A stretch of 53,024 nucleotides of DNA from JARYLZ01 sp964388275 (GTDB lineage Bacteria > Bacteroidota > Ignavibacteria > SZUA-365): assembly GCA_964388275.1 (NCBI GenBank), contig CAYLZD010000030.1, positions 1-53,024 of the forward strand. The letters are read 5' to 3'. The translations under genes were made by a program, and so were the position numbers. This document shows, piece after piece, positions 35,219 through 44,947 of the stretch. Under the pieces are notes generated by a model that saw only the letters and a list, made by a program, of their open reading frames with translations, ran no database searches and had not been told where the DNA came from. The first letter of the stretch is position 1. Every line of letters starts with the position of its first letter.

Positions 35219-36856
35219 TCATGCCTCCCGCTCGCTCACGCGTTCGGAGGAATATTGCACCGCGGCGCGCACGAATTGCCTGAACAAGGGGTGAGCGTCG
35301 GTGGCGCGGGATTTCAACTCGGGATGGAACTGGCAGCCCACGAACCAGGGATGCTCAGGAAGTTCCATCATTTCCATCAGGCTCCCGTCGGGGGATGCAC
35401 CGCTGAATGCCATCCCCTTCGACTCCAGTACCGGCACGAAAGCGTTGTTGACCTCGTACCTGTGCCTGTGGCGCTCGTCCGCCTGACGGCGCCCGTATGC
35501 CTCGTACGCCTTCGTGCCGCGCTTGATCGCGCAGGGATACGAGCCAAGGCGCATGGTGCCGCCCTTCGTCTGAACGCTCTTCTGCTCCACCATTAAATCT
35601 ATCACGTTGGCCGGCGTGTCGGCGAATTCAGTGCTGTTGGCGTTCCTGATTCCGCATACCGAGCGGGCGAACTCGATGACGGCGCATTGCATGCCGAGGC
35701 AGATTCCGAAGAAAGGAATGCGGTTCTCCCGCACGTAGCGCACGGCGGCGATCTTCCCTTCTATGCCGCGCTCGCCGAAACCCGGAGCCACGAGCAGGCC
35801 GTCCAGCCCCTGAAGATGCTTCGCCGGCCCGTCCGTCTCGATATCTCTGGAGTGCACCCAGCGCAGGTTCACCCTGGCGTTGTTTTCGGCGCCTGCGTGG
35901 ATGAAAGACTCGATGATGCTCTTGTAAGCATCGTGATATTCCGCGTACTTGCCGACAAGACCGATCGCGACCTCATGCCGCGGCTCCTTGATGCGCCGCA
36001 GGAATTTCATCCAGCGATCCAGATCCGGCTCCCCGGAGCGCAGGCGGAGAAGGCGGGCCACCTTCAGGTCGAATTGCTCACGCGCGAACTCCACAGGCAC
36101 GTCGTATATGTTGTCGACGTCGCGCGCCTCTATCACATACTGCGATTCGATATTGCAGAACAGACCGATCTTGTCGCGAATGGCCTTCGGCAGAGGACGA
36201 TCCGATCTGCAAAGAAGTATGTCAGGCTGAATGCCCAGTTCGAGAAGCATCTTTACCGAATGCTGCGTGGGCTTGGTCTTCAGTTCCCCGGCCGACTGGA
36301 TGAACGGCACCAGGGTCAAGTGTATGTTGAGCGCGTTTTTGCGGCCGACCGAGAGCATGAACTGCCGCATGGCCTCGAGAAAGGGGAGACTCTCTATGTC
36401 GCCCACCGTCCCGCCTATCTCGGTGATTATCACGTCGAATGCATCCCGCCTCGCCAAGCGGACGAAGCGGTGCTTGATCTCGTCGGTGATATGCGGTATC
36501 ACTTGAACCGTGGCCCCCAGATAGTCGCCTCGCCTTTCGTTCGCAATGACGGCATCGTAAACCTGCCCTGTGGTCGTGTTGTTCTCCCGCGTCATGCTGG
36601 AGCCGAGAAAACGCTCGTAATGACCCAGGTCCAGGTCGGTCTCCGCTCCGTCGTCCGTCACGTAAACCTCGCCGTGCTGATACGGGCTCATGGTTCCGGG
36701 ATCGATATTGATGTAGGGATCGAATTTCTGTATCGTGACGCGGAGTCCGCGCGACTGCAAAAGCATCCCCAGAGAAGCCGCCGCTATACCCTTGCCCAGG
36801 GAGGAAACCACGCCTCCCGTTATGAAAATGAATTTTGTCTTCTGCGCGGCTGCCAC
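35219..36856 (-). CDS. pyrG: CTP synthase
   Basis: Converts UTP to CTP using glutamine and ATP. The N-terminal amidoligase domain begins TKFIFITGGVVSSLGKG with the ATP loop. The C-terminal class I glutamine amidotransferase has the nucleophile in FFGICLGMQ and a histidine-glutamate pair in CQFHPEL. Length 545 is standard. The start is GTG 36856 with GGAGG a few bases ahead. It is separated from cdsA by 154 bases holding no gene and probably its promoter. CTP made here feeds CdsA, encoded just upstream. Confidence 0.95.
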   Translation of the reverse strand: MAAAQKTKFIFITGGVVSSLGKGIAAASLGMLLQSRGLRVTIQKFDPYINIDPGTMSPYQHGEVYVTDDGAETDLDLGHYERFLGSSMTRENNTTTGQVYDAVIANERRGDYLGATVQVIPHITDEIKHRFVRLARRDAFDVIITEIGGTVGDIESLPFLEAMRQFMLSVGRKNALNIHLTLVPFIQSAGELKTKPTQHSVKMLLELGIQPDILLCRSDRPLPKAIRDKIGLFCNIESQYVIEARDVDNIYDVPVEFAREQFDLKVARLLRLRSGEPDLDRWMKFLRRIKEPRHEVAIGLVGKYAEYHDAYKSIIESFIHAGAENNARVNLRWVHSRDIETDGPAKHLQGLDGLLVAPGFGERGIEGKIAAVRYVRENRIPFFGICLGMQCAVIEFARSVCGIRNANSTEFADTPANVIDLMVEQKSVQTKGGTMRLGSYPCAIKRGTKAYEAYGRRQADERHRHRYEVNNAFVPVLESKGMAFSGASPDGSLMEMMELPEHPWFVGCQFHPELKSRATDAHPLFRQFVRAAVQYSSERVSEREA

Positions 36857-37010
36857 GGCGAATCCTCCGGATTACTGCTTTTTATTAAGACCCGCCCGCC
36901 TCATGCGCGCCGCTCTGACTCGCGCGGCGCCGCTGGAACGGATGTGAGGCGGACTCGATTCTTGTCATGGAAGTATAAGTACAAATCCGGAAAATTCACA
37001 TCCGCTGAAT

Positions 37011-37943
37011 TTATCCGAAAACGACGAAGTCCAGATACAGAAAGAGCGCGGGTGAGACGAATAGCAAACTGTCGAACCGGTCGAAAACTCCTCCGTGCCC
37101 GGGGAGCAGGTCCGACGAGTCTTTCACCCGCGCGTCGCGTTTGAACAGCGACTCCACGAGATCGCCGAATTGCCCCAATATTCCAATAACGGCCCCCATG
37201 ACGAGCGCGTCGACAGCGCTCAGGTAATCGAGCGCGAGATGCCTGGCGAGCAGCATGGCCCCAATCGAGGACGCGAAGCCCCATGCGGCCCCCTCCCAGG
37301 TCTTGTTCGGACTGACGCGTTCGAACAGCTTGCGGCGCCCCATCGCCCTTCCTCCGAAATATGCGGCGGTATCGCAGATCCAAATGGTCGCCAGCACTGC
37401 GATGACCGTGAAACCTCCCCAGGAGTCTATTCGATCGCGCAATTCCGGAGCGAGTTCGGCCGTCCCGAAAAATCTTCCCACCGGGAATTCCCCGACCGAG
37501 AAAATCTCCCGCAAACCCACGGCAGTGGCGAGAAACATACCTATGTAAAAAGTCCCGAGCACAGAAACGCCGGCGTTAAGCAACGGGGATCCCTTCTTTC
37601 TGTAAAGCTCTACAGTGAGCACAAGCAAAGTGAACAGCAGCGCCGCCCATAGCAGGGCCTGCCATTGAAACGGAACAGGCAGCGGGACGTCCAACACGCG
37701 GCTCAGGTCGCGGCCGATCCGCTCGTTGAGAAACACCGCGAGCAGCGCGAAACCGCCGGCCGTCATCAGCGGCGTGTTCGGGAAAATCCCTTTGGCTCGC
37801 GCCAACCCCGCAAATTCCAACATCGACATGGTCATCACGGCAGCGATGAACGCGAACCAGAAATAACCGCCGAGCCATGCCAGCACAAGTATCGCCGGAA
37901 TGGCGATAACGGCTACCAGCATCCGGGCGCCAAGATTGCTCAA
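37011..37943 (-). CDS. cdsA: Phosphatidate cytidylyltransferase
   Basis: Makes CDP-diacylglycerol from CTP and phosphatidate for phospholipid synthesis. It is an integral membrane protein of about eight helices, 310 residues. The family signature in the C-terminal third is complete: SPNKTWEGAAWGF, GQFGDLVESLFKRDA, KDSSDLLPGHGGVFDRFDS. The gene overlaps the end of the zinc-ribbon gene by four bases, so the two are translated together. Confidence 0.95.
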   Translation of the reverse strand: MSNLGARMLVAVIAIPAILVLAWLGGYFWFAFIAAVMTMSMLEFAGLARAKGIFPNTPLMTAGGFALLAVFLNERIGRDLSRVLDVPLPVPFQWQALLWAALLFTLLVLTVELYRKKGSPLLNAGVSVLGTFYIGMFLATAVGLREIFSVGEFPVGRFFGTAELAPELRDRIDSWGGFTVIAVLATIWICDTAAYFGGRAMGRRKLFERVSPNKTWEGAAWGFASSIGAMLLARHLALDYLSAVDALVMGAVIGILGQFGDLVESLFKRDARVKDSSDLLPGHGGVFDRFDSLLFVSPALFLYLDFVVFG

Positions 37944-38521
37944 TCCGTGTCTCCGCTGTCCGCGGCTTCTTCCGAATCCGACGGCGACGATTCCGCGATG
38001 GACCGGACTATTTCCTTCGCGCGCTGGTACTGGTCCTTGCGGACCATTACGTTCACCAGCGCCATCTGTCCGATGTCGACGAAGTATATATGGCCGTGCT
38101 GATTGAAAATGCGCACATCCAAACCTGCGCTCTCGAGGTTCGCGCGGAACATCTCAGCCTCGTAATCGGTGTTTGTGCGATAGACCACGACGTAATCCTG
38201 ATAAACGACAAGATGGCTGTCGTCGTCGCAGAAAAATTTGCCTTCGACCTCGTTGGCGCATTCCTCGCAGACCGGTTTCCCGCACACGATACAGCCTCCG
38301 CATGCAGGCCGGTCTGGATGCGCGGCGCATTCCGGGATCCGCTCGTCATCCTCCTCAATGAGCAGTTCCCCGCAATGATCGCAGAACGTGTCGCTCTCGG
38401 ATACCGGCTCGTCGCATTTAGTACAGAAAAGCGGAATACCCTCAACCAGCGGAACCTTGCAGTCGCTGCAAATTTCGGCGCCTTCGGTGTATTCGGTCAG
38501 ACATCGGGGACAGAACGACAT
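37940..38521 (-). CDS. Zinc-ribbon protein with DUF2007-like domain
   Basis: A 193-residue cytoplasmic protein rich in CxxC pairs. Zinc ribbons are CPRC/CSDC (residues 4-20) and CTKC/CDHC (about 33-50). A B-box-like knuckle follows (CAAHPDRPACGGCIVCGKPVCEEC). Residues about 108-175 resemble the DUF2007/GlnB-like fold (YRTNTDYEAEMFRANLESAGL to VMVRKDQYQRAKEIV). The tail is acidic. No enzyme function is visible; a metal-dependent binding or signalling role is a guess. It sits between the CPBP protease and cdsA. Confidence 0.82.
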   Translation of the reverse strand: MSFCPRCLTEYTEGAEICSDCKVPLVEGIPLFCTKCDEPVSESDTFCDHCGELLIEEDDERIPECAAHPDRPACGGCIVCGKPVCEECANEVEGKFFCDDDSHLVVYQDYVVVYRTNTDYEAEMFRANLESAGLDVRIFNQHGHIYFVDIGQMALVNVMVRKDQYQRAKEIVRSIAESSPSDSEEAADSGDTD

Positions 38522-38534
38522 TGTAACCTCCTGT

Positions 38535-39521
38535 TTATTGGGTTGAGTTTTCTTCGGCAGAAACGCGCGCGGACGTTATGCGCCTGAATCGATAGAGTCC
38601 GGCTGCGAGCAAGAGGATGCCGGCGGCCGACATGACGGCGCCGATTCCGGTCGAGGGACCGGCAGTGACGTCTTTGACGCCTGCTTCGCCCGCCCCGCCG
38701 AAATACAGCACGAGCACCGCGAACGTGTTGTTGGCCAGATGTCCGGCGATCCCGGTCCATATGGAACCGCTTCGCCATACCAGCGCTCCCAACAGCAGCC
38801 CGATGGCGGCCAGAGGCACAAGCTGCGTTGGATACATGTGGAACAGCGCAAAGGCCGCGCTTGTGAGGAGCAGCGCCCAACGAGGTCGCAATCCCCGTTC
38901 GAAAGCGCTCTGCGTCACGCCCCGGAAAACCGCCTCCTCGCATACGGCGGGCGTGAGAGCCACGACGAGCCACACGTACAGCAGTTCCATCGGAGATCTC
39001 ATTACGAGCAATTCAGCGTACATGCCCTGTATGAGTTCCTCGATCTTCTGCAGAATTGATTTCAGCGAATCCGGAAGCAGGTACTCGTTCAGCGCGTACT
39101 CCTGCAACTGCATGTAACCCTGTAGCACAAACTGCAGGGCTATCACCATGACAACTGCCAGCCCGATCTGCTCCCACCCGACGGAGCGCAACTTGAGCGT
39201 CGCGGCGGTTTTCCAACCGAAGAGACGCGGCGCCAGCAGCGCGGGACCCAGCAGGAAAACCGCCTGCCCGATCATGGTGGCGGCCCGCATCTCCTGCACG
39301 GTAGACTCGTCTATCTTCATGCCGACAAACAGAAGGGTCAGGACGCTGCCTATCAACTGATATGAGATGAAAACCCCGATCAGGAACAGGAGAGCCGTCA
39401 AGGCGGGATGAATGCCGTAGTTCTCCGGCGAGGAAGAGCGCACTGATTCCGCCTGGAACCGCGTTTCTCCCCCGGCGCCGGAGTTTTCGTCCGGAAGTCT
39501 CGCTTGGTCCGGGTCAGTCAC
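38535..39521 (-). CDS. CPBP-family intramembrane metalloprotease
   Basis: A membrane protein of about eight helices in the CAAX-protease/Abi family. The catalytic glutamates are in CEEAVFRGVTQSAFERG, the EExxxR motif, and the downstream histidine is in ALFHMYP; both are needed for metal binding. The N-terminal ~45 residues are polar. The start is GTG 39521, with AGAGG ahead, overlapping the previous gene's stop by 8 bases. Substrates of such proteases in bacteria are mostly unknown. Confidence 0.9.
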   Translation of the reverse strand: MTDPDQARLPDENSGAGGETRFQAESVRSSSPENYGIHPALTALLFLIGVFISYQLIGSVLTLLFVGMKIDESTVQEMRAATMIGQAVFLLGPALLAPRLFGWKTAATLKLRSVGWEQIGLAVVMVIALQFVLQGYMQLQEYALNEYLLPDSLKSILQKIEELIQGMYAELLVMRSPMELLYVWLVVALTPAVCEEAVFRGVTQSAFERGLRPRWALLLTSAAFALFHMYPTQLVPLAAIGLLLGALVWRSGSIWTGIAGHLANNTFAVLVLYFGGAGEAGVKDVTAGPSTGIGAVMSAAGILLLAAGLYRFRRITSARVSAEENSTQ

Positions 39522-40479
39522 GCGCGGCGCCTCTGGCTGATTGAAGTTTGATCATGGCAGCCAGCAGGGGAACCATAATTTCGTGATGACCGGTAAATGA
39601 GTACCCGACGCCGCCGTCGCGAGTCGGGCGCGTCACAACGTTCGTATTCGGACGGTAATGCTGTATCATGTCGAAATTTGCGGCGGTGAATCCACGAGCC
39701 GGATATCCCAGATTGCGCGCCACCGTCAAAGCCTTCAGAAACACCTCGGGAAGAAGAACCGCCGAGCCGATGTTCAACACCGCGCCTGCGCCCTGCAAGT
39801 CCTTCACATTGTTGCACAGCACCTTGAAATCCCGGTATGACAATTCACCGGTCGCGGCGCCATCCATGCCGGGCTGCTGATGCGTGATGTCCGTGCCGAT
39901 AGCCGCGTGTACCGTGACCGGAATTTCCAGCCGGACAGCCGCGGCGAGTATGGAAACCTCCGAATGCCGGGGAGCGGCGTCGAGCAGGGCGCGTCCCAGC
40001 GCCTCGCCGTAGCCGCATTCGGCATTTCTGTGCGCGTGCGCCAATGCTCCGTTGATGAAATCCCCGGTTTCCATCCACATGCCGAATGATCCGTCGAGCA
40101 GATTCTCCGAAACATCCTCGGAGGTGGCGCCGAACAGCGCCGATTCGGAGTCGTGTATAGCCGCGGCGCTGTTCATGGCGATGCAGGTCAAAACGCCCCG
40201 CCGCATCAGGTCGATTACCAGCGGCGCGAGTCCCGTTTTAACCACATGCGCTCCCATCAGCAGAATGACCGGCTTGCCGCGCTTCCTGTCGGCCGCGATC
40301 TCGGCCGCGAGTGCGCGCAGATCCGCCGCCTTGAGCACTGACGGCAGACTCTCCACGAAATCCCCGAATCCATCTGTGAACGGATCGAACGGGCGCGCGC
40401 AGGCATCCACCGATACCCTGTTCTTTCGTTCGGCAATGGAGCGCGTTTTTATCTTCGAAAAATCTAATTGCTTAAACAT
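39514..40479 (-). CDS. Deoxyhypusine-synthase-like (DHS-like NAD-binding fold) protein
   Basis: A 321-residue soluble protein. The segment LLMGAHVVKTGLAPLVIDLM and the following TCIAMNSAAAIHDSESALFG recall the deoxyhypusine synthase superfamily, in which an NAD-binding fold contains conserved HD residues. SFGMWMETGDFINGALA is also family-like. Bacteria lack eIF5A, so true hypusine formation is not expected; homospermidine synthesis or another polyamine-like or unknown reaction would be the alternative. I cannot confirm the key lysine. It starts the four-gene run down to cdsA and is preceded by a 169-base gap. Confidence 0.65.
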   Translation of the reverse strand: MFKQLDFSKIKTRSIAERKNRVSVDACARPFDPFTDGFGDFVESLPSVLKAADLRALAAEIAADRKRGKPVILLMGAHVVKTGLAPLVIDLMRRGVLTCIAMNSAAAIHDSESALFGATSEDVSENLLDGSFGMWMETGDFINGALAHAHRNAECGYGEALGRALLDAAPRHSEVSILAAAVRLEIPVTVHAAIGTDITHQQPGMDGAATGELSYRDFKVLCNNVKDLQGAGAVLNIGSAVLLPEVFLKALTVARNLGYPARGFTAANFDMIQHYRPNTNVVTRPTRDGGVGYSFTGHHEIMVPLLAAMIKLQSARGAARD

Positions 40480-40648
40480 GATCCCCGGCGAGTGGAAGGA
40501 GGATTCGTTGCCCGCAAATTGGTCAAGTACGCGTTTGAATGCAACAATCGCAGGGCGGCTGTTCCGCCGCAGTCTTTACCGGTCGCGGGACTTTCCCAGG
40601 GCACTAGCGCCGGATGACGACCCTTGCTCGCTTCCGCTCGCTGTGGGG

Positions 40649-41500
40649 CTATTTGACTTTGGCCTTTATCGGACCCCTCACTCCTTTGTAGGAGATCAGT
40701 TCTGAAGTGATGGAGCCGATGGGGATCTCGGCGTCCACCTGCACCGGCAAGCGCCGCTCGTCGTCCGTCAGCCACACGATGATGCGCCCGGAGGCCTTGA
40801 AAAGACCTCCTTCCTGCATCACCGGCTCAAGCAATATGCAGCGGAAGGAGCCTGCCGATACCTTGACGGTCTGTTTCCCTAGGTATTTGACGGTAAGCAC
40901 GTAGGTGCTGTCCTTGTAAAAATTCTTCATGTAGACTTGCTGACCCGGCCGGTATCCCTTGAAGTCATAGGTGCGCATAAAATAGAAGGCCGACACTATG
41001 TCCTGTGTGAAAGGAGCGATAGGATATTCACCGTCCTTGGTCACGGCTTTCAGACGGGCATGGTCGAAGGTCGCGGTGAAATCCCGTTTGAAATTTCCTT
41101 CTCGTATGCGTTGAACGAATTTCCAAGGATACAGTCCTTCGACGTCGATATGCGATTCGTAGCGGTCGCGAACTCTGTAGAAGGCGTCGAAAAAAGGTTT
41201 GGAGTTTACCGTGAACTCCACATGATAACAGGAGCGTCCGTTCATGGTAGACAGACGGGGCACCGCCATCCTTGCCGTCCCGGCAGTCACGAAACCGAAG
41301 TTGACGTCGTATATGAGCTCTTCGCCGACATCGAAGGCGTTCTGCTCAATTTTCCGGGAGGGAATGCCGCCAGTTGAAGCGCCCGAGGCTGAGGATGTTC
41401 TGTCTTTCTGCTGCGCAAAGAGTCCTGTAACAGCGATCAGTCCGGAAATCAGGACGATCGGCAACGTTTTGAATCGGTATTTGGTCATTTCCTTTTTCAT
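40649..41500 (-). CDS. DUF3108 family exported protein
   Basis: A 283-residue protein with a short N-terminal hydrophobic signal (LPIVLISGLIAVTGLFAQ). The body from about residue 55 fits DUF3108: FDVGEELIYDVNFGFVTAGTARM, then RVRDRYESHID and the C-terminal IIVWLTDDERRLPVQVDAEIPIGSI. This beta-rich envelope fold is found with lipopolysaccharide or outer-membrane biogenesis genes but has no set function. A second ATG at 41488 could be the start. The 169-base gap after it holds short direct repeats (AGCGAGC twice) and no gene. Confidence 0.85.
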   Translation of the reverse strand: MKKEMTKYRFKTLPIVLISGLIAVTGLFAQQKDRTSSASGASTGGIPSRKIEQNAFDVGEELIYDVNFGFVTAGTARMAVPRLSTMNGRSCYHVEFTVNSKPFFDAFYRVRDRYESHIDVEGLYPWKFVQRIREGNFKRDFTATFDHARLKAVTKDGEYPIAPFTQDIVSAFYFMRTYDFKGYRPGQQVYMKNFYKDSTYVLTVKYLGKQTVKVSAGSFRCILLEPVMQEGGLFKASGRIIVWLTDDERRLPVQVDAEIPIGSITSELISYKGVRGPIKAKVK

Positions 41501-41532
41501 TTTGCTTGACTTGCAGCATCTTGGATAGCAAG

Positions 41533-42585
41533 CTACGAATTTCGTGCCAAAGCTTTCAGAAGCTTCGTCGCTGCGAACAATGCGCTTTCGACGGTGATGC
41601 GATCCATCCGGTCATGAGCTTCGCAATTTTCACGCAGGCAGGTGGGACAGCCGGATTCCAGGGGAGGAGTGAGCACGGCGGTGTTCTCACCCAGCGGTCC
41701 CCATCTTCTCGGATTACACGGCTTGAAGAACGGGTAAAAGCCGAGCACGGGAACCCCCAAGGCCGCGGCGATATGCAGCGGGCCGGTGCTGTTGGCGGCA
41801 AGAAGCCCGGCGCGCGAACAGAGCCGGACGAATTCCGGCAGGGTCGCGGAATCCGGGACAGCTCGCGCCGCGCCCTTCGAATGACGTTGTACTTCCTCCA
41901 TAAGCCCTCGTTCGGTGCCGGTTCCGGTTATGATGATGGAAAAGTCGGAGAATCTGTCTTTCAGCATTCGCGCCAGCAAGCCGAAATTCCGCGGAGACCA
42001 GTCTTTGGCGGATCCGCCGCTTCCCGGATGAATGATGATGAAGCGGCCTCCAACCGCATCCTTCAGGATTTCGGATCGCGTGAATCCACTTTCGTCGGCA
42101 CCTTCGGGAAGAAGGAGACGAGGCAGCGGCGCAGGCCTCACGGGAATGCCGATGCGGTCCAGCAGAGACAGAGCATACTCGCTCTCGTGCCGGCGCGAAT
42201 CTCTGCGGTGCTCCCGAACCCTGTGAGTGAAGAGCCGAGAATACCAGCGGTAGGCCGTTCCGGACCGGATACGAATCCCAGCCCTGAACGCAGCCCATGC
42301 CAGGCGGGGACGCGGATACGCGAACACTGCGGCGTCGAAATTCCTATCCCGCAAGAGTCGGACGAAATCCGCGACGCCGCCATCGAGGTCCCTGTCCCGG
42401 ATCGCGATCACATCATCGACCGCGGGCGACATCGATGCGAGGGGCGCCGTGTATTCCTGAACGCACATGGTAACGCGTGCGCCCGGGATCGCCCTCTTCG
42501 CAGCCTCCGCCGCGGGCAAGGTGAGTATCAGATCGCCGATGCGGTCGGTGCGGAAAATGCAGATTTCCGGAAAAGTGCTTTTCAA
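41533..42585 (-). CDS. Family 9 glycosyltransferase (heptosyltransferase-like)
   Basis: A 350-residue GT-B enzyme of the ADP-heptose:LPS heptosyltransferase family. The N-terminal lobe has FRTDRIGDLILTLPA, the acceptor-side signature. The C-terminal lobe has IIHPGSGGSAKDWSP and ANSTGPLHIAAALGVPVLGFY, which bind the nucleotide sugar. The sugar added cannot be inferred. It is encoded upstream of the DUF3108 gene on the same strand, consistent with cell-envelope polysaccharide synthesis. Confidence 0.92.
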   Translation of the reverse strand: MKSTFPEICIFRTDRIGDLILTLPAAEAAKRAIPGARVTMCVQEYTAPLASMSPAVDDVIAIRDRDLDGGVADFVRLLRDRNFDAAVFAYPRPRLAWAAFRAGIRIRSGTAYRWYSRLFTHRVREHRRDSRRHESEYALSLLDRIGIPVRPAPLPRLLLPEGADESGFTRSEILKDAVGGRFIIIHPGSGGSAKDWSPRNFGLLARMLKDRFSDFSIIITGTGTERGLMEEVQRHSKGAARAVPDSATLPEFVRLCSRAGLLAANSTGPLHIAAALGVPVLGFYPFFKPCNPRRWGPLGENTAVLTPPLESGCPTCLRENCEAHDRMDRITVESALFAATKLLKALARNS

Positions 42586-42637
42586 CTGTAATCCGAGTGC
42601 ATGCGGCCGCGCTTTCCGAATGATCCGGAGCCCTCTA

Positions 42638-43246
42638 TTAAAGCTTCTTCAGCATCTCTTCAGCGCGGGCGGCGTCATCCGATCGCGGGGCAAGTTCGAT
42701 GAGTTTCCTCCAGATTCCGCGCGCCTCGTCCTTCTTGTCCTGCGCGGCGTAGATAGTCCCGAGATTGTACATGGCCTTGGAGTTGGCGGGCTCCAACGCC
42801 AGGATACCCCGCGTCATGCGGGCGGCATCCTCGTAGCGGTTGAGATCGAAATAGACCAGAGTGAGATCGAACATCGCATCGATGTGTTTCGGCGCCGCTC
42901 GGTGGAATCTTTCATAATAAACGAGCGCGTCCTCGTGTTTGTGGGAGAAGTACAGCATCTGCGCCAGCGCAAGCAAGTCGCTGGTGTCGCCCCGCGGCGC
43001 CGCATCGACTTTCGCGCGAAGGCGTTCGAGTTCCTCGTAGAATTCCGGCTTGACATTCGCCTTGTTCGGACCGCCTTCGGCGGGGCTTTGCCGCATGTCC
43101 CCGATATCCGGATGTCCGGGCGGCAAGCCGGGAGCGGCGCCGGCCGCTGCGTCCGCCTCCGGCTTCGTGTCGGCCAGGAGCAGTACGAGTGCGACGACGG
43201 CGACCAAGGCCGCGCCAATGATCAGGTAAATCCGCTTTATGTTCAT
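42638..43246 (-). CDS. Membrane-anchored TPR protein
   Basis: A 202-residue protein with one N-terminal membrane helix (IYLIIGAALVAVVALVLLLA) and three to four tetratricopeptide repeats in the C-terminal half, e.g. ALVYYERFHRAAPKHIDAMF and AMYNLGTIYAAQDKKDEA. A proline-rich linker separates the two. ATG 43246 has AGGAGG at ideal distance; a TTG at 43270 gives a longer frame but would put the ribosome-binding site inside the gene. The role is probably scaffolding of envelope proteins. It is divergent from dnaX. Confidence 0.85.
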   Translation of the reverse strand: MNIKRIYLIIGAALVAVVALVLLLADTKPEADAAAGAAPGLPPGHPDIGDMRQSPAEGGPNKANVKPEFYEELERLRAKVDAAPRGDTSDLLALAQMLYFSHKHEDALVYYERFHRAAPKHIDAMFDLTLVYFDLNRYEDAARMTRGILALEPANSKAMYNLGTIYAAQDKKDEARGIWRKLIELAPRSDDAARAEEMLKKL

Positions 43247-43449
43247 ACCCAGATCCTCCTTGATGTTCAAAATATGAATTTACCAAAATGCGCTGACATT
43301 CGCGATGAATAGTCGCTTCAGCGAATCCGGAACGGCCGGCGCATCATTCCTGCGCGGCGGGCTGCGGCGATGTCCGCCTGCCTGCGGGGTCTCTTTGATT
43401 CAACGCTCCCTCTCTCTATCTTGCTGTTCGGATCGAGTTTGAAAAACGG

Positions 43450-44880
43450 ATGTCGTTTCTCGTAACAGCAAGGAAATACCGCCCATCGACTTTCCACGAG
43501 ATCGTCGCGCAGGAGCACGTTGTGCATACGCTGCGGAATTCGATTCGATTGGGCCGCATCGCCCATGCCTATCTGTTCTGCGGTCCGCGCGGTGTCGGGA
43601 AAACCACCACTGCGCGCATTTTCGCCAAAGCGCTCAATTGCCCCTCCGCGAGCGAAGGCGAGCCATGCAACACTTGCGACACCTGCGTGGAGATAGCCGA
43701 AGGGCGATCGATAGACGTGCTCGAAATCGACGGCGCCTCGAACAACGGCGTGGAACAGGTTCGCAGCATCAGGGACAGCGTGCGCTTCATGCCTGCCCGC
43801 GACAGGTACAAGATCTATGTGATCGACGAAGTGCACATGCTCACTAAAGAGGCGTTCAACGCGCTTTTGAAAACTCTCGAGGAGCCGCCGCCGCACGCGC
43901 TTTTCATCTTCGCGACCACCGAGCCCCACAAGCTGCTCCCGACCGTGCTCTCGCGATGCCAGAGGCACGATTTCAAGCGCATCAAAACCGAGCATATCGT
44001 CGGACAGCTCCGGGAAATCTGCGCGCGCGAAGGGATCAGCGCCGATGAGACGGCATTGTTCATCATCTCCAGAAAGGGGGACGGCTCCATGCGCGACGCC
44101 GAAAGCATTTTCGATCAGGTGGTCGCATACGCCGGCTCGAAACTCGATGCGGCGGGTGTCATGGAAGTGTTGCGCTTGGTGGACGAGGAAATTTTCTTCC
44201 GCGTGACCGGTCTGATTTCAGAGTCGGACGCCGCGGGAGCCTTCAATCTGGCGGACGAAATCATTGCGCTGGGCCATGATATGCAGGATTTCCTGACCGG
44301 TCTCGAAGAGCACCTGCGGAATCTGCTCGTCGTCAGAAGCACGGGAGAAGCCCGTCTCATCGAGGCCTCGGAGGAAAGCCGCAGACGCTACATGACCGAG
44401 GCCGTGAAATTCCCCGCGGAGGACCTGCTCCGGATGCTGAAGCTCATCTCGGATGCGATCCAATCGATTAGATTCAGCCCGCATCCGCGATTGAAATTCG
44501 AGATCGCTCTCGTCAACCTGGTCAAGATGGACTCCACGGTCCTGATCAGCGAACTGCTGTCCGGGACGGGACGCGACGAAGGAGAAAATCGCGGCGCGGA
44601 AAAGGCGGCGCCCAAGACCCGGTCTATTCAGGCTAAGGCGGGCGGCTCAGCGGTAGCGCCTGCATCACACGGCGCGGCGGGCTCGCCTGCCGCGGCCGAG
44701 AAGCAATACAGCGCAGCGCTGAAGGCACCGGCGCGAAAGATCCCGTCCGCCCCCGTTGAAATCCGTTCATCCGATCCTCCGTTCCCGACACGCCATGAAC
44801 CGCCGCCCGCGGGTCCGGTGCATCCCCTGGTGCGCGCGTTAATGGACCGCCTCGGCGCCGTAATGCTGCCGGACACATGA
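43450..44880 (+). CDS. dnaX: DNA polymerase III subunit gamma/tau
   Basis: The clamp-loader motor. Walker A is GPRGVGKTTT near 46-55. A four-cysteine zinc site is in CPSASEGEPCNTCDTC. Walker B is in IYVIDEVHMLT, followed by LLKTLEEPPPHALFI and the arginine finger in LSRCQRHDF. The AAA+ part and collar run to about residue 360. The last 110 residues are a low-complexity proline/alanine linker, so the protein (476 residues) lacks the long tau C-terminus of enterobacteria. A weak promoter-like TTGATT and TATCTT pair lies at 43395-43422. Confidence 0.94.
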   Translation: MSFLVTARKYRPSTFHEIVAQEHVVHTLRNSIRLGRIAHAYLFCGPRGVGKTTTARIFAKALNCPSASEGEPCNTCDTCVEIAEGRSIDVLEIDGASNNGVEQVRSIRDSVRFMPARDRYKIYVIDEVHMLTKEAFNALLKTLEEPPPHALFIFATTEPHKLLPTVLSRCQRHDFKRIKTEHIVGQLREICAREGISADETALFIISRKGDGSMRDAESIFDQVVAYAGSKLDAAGVMEVLRLVDEEIFFRVTGLISESDAAGAFNLADEIIALGHDMQDFLTGLEEHLRNLLVVRSTGEARLIEASEESRRRYMTEAVKFPAEDLLRMLKLISDAIQSIRFSPHPRLKFEIALVNLVKMDSTVLISELLSGTGRDEGENRGAEKAAPKTRSIQAKAGGSAVAPASHGAAGSPAAAEKQYSAALKAPARKIPSAPVEIRSSDPPFPTRHEPPPAGPVHPLVRALMDRLGAVMLPDT

Positions 44881-44947
44881 CCGCTCGGACGCAATAACAT
44901 TTATTCGTCATCCAAACCGACGATACAACCATACCCGGATTTTCCGC

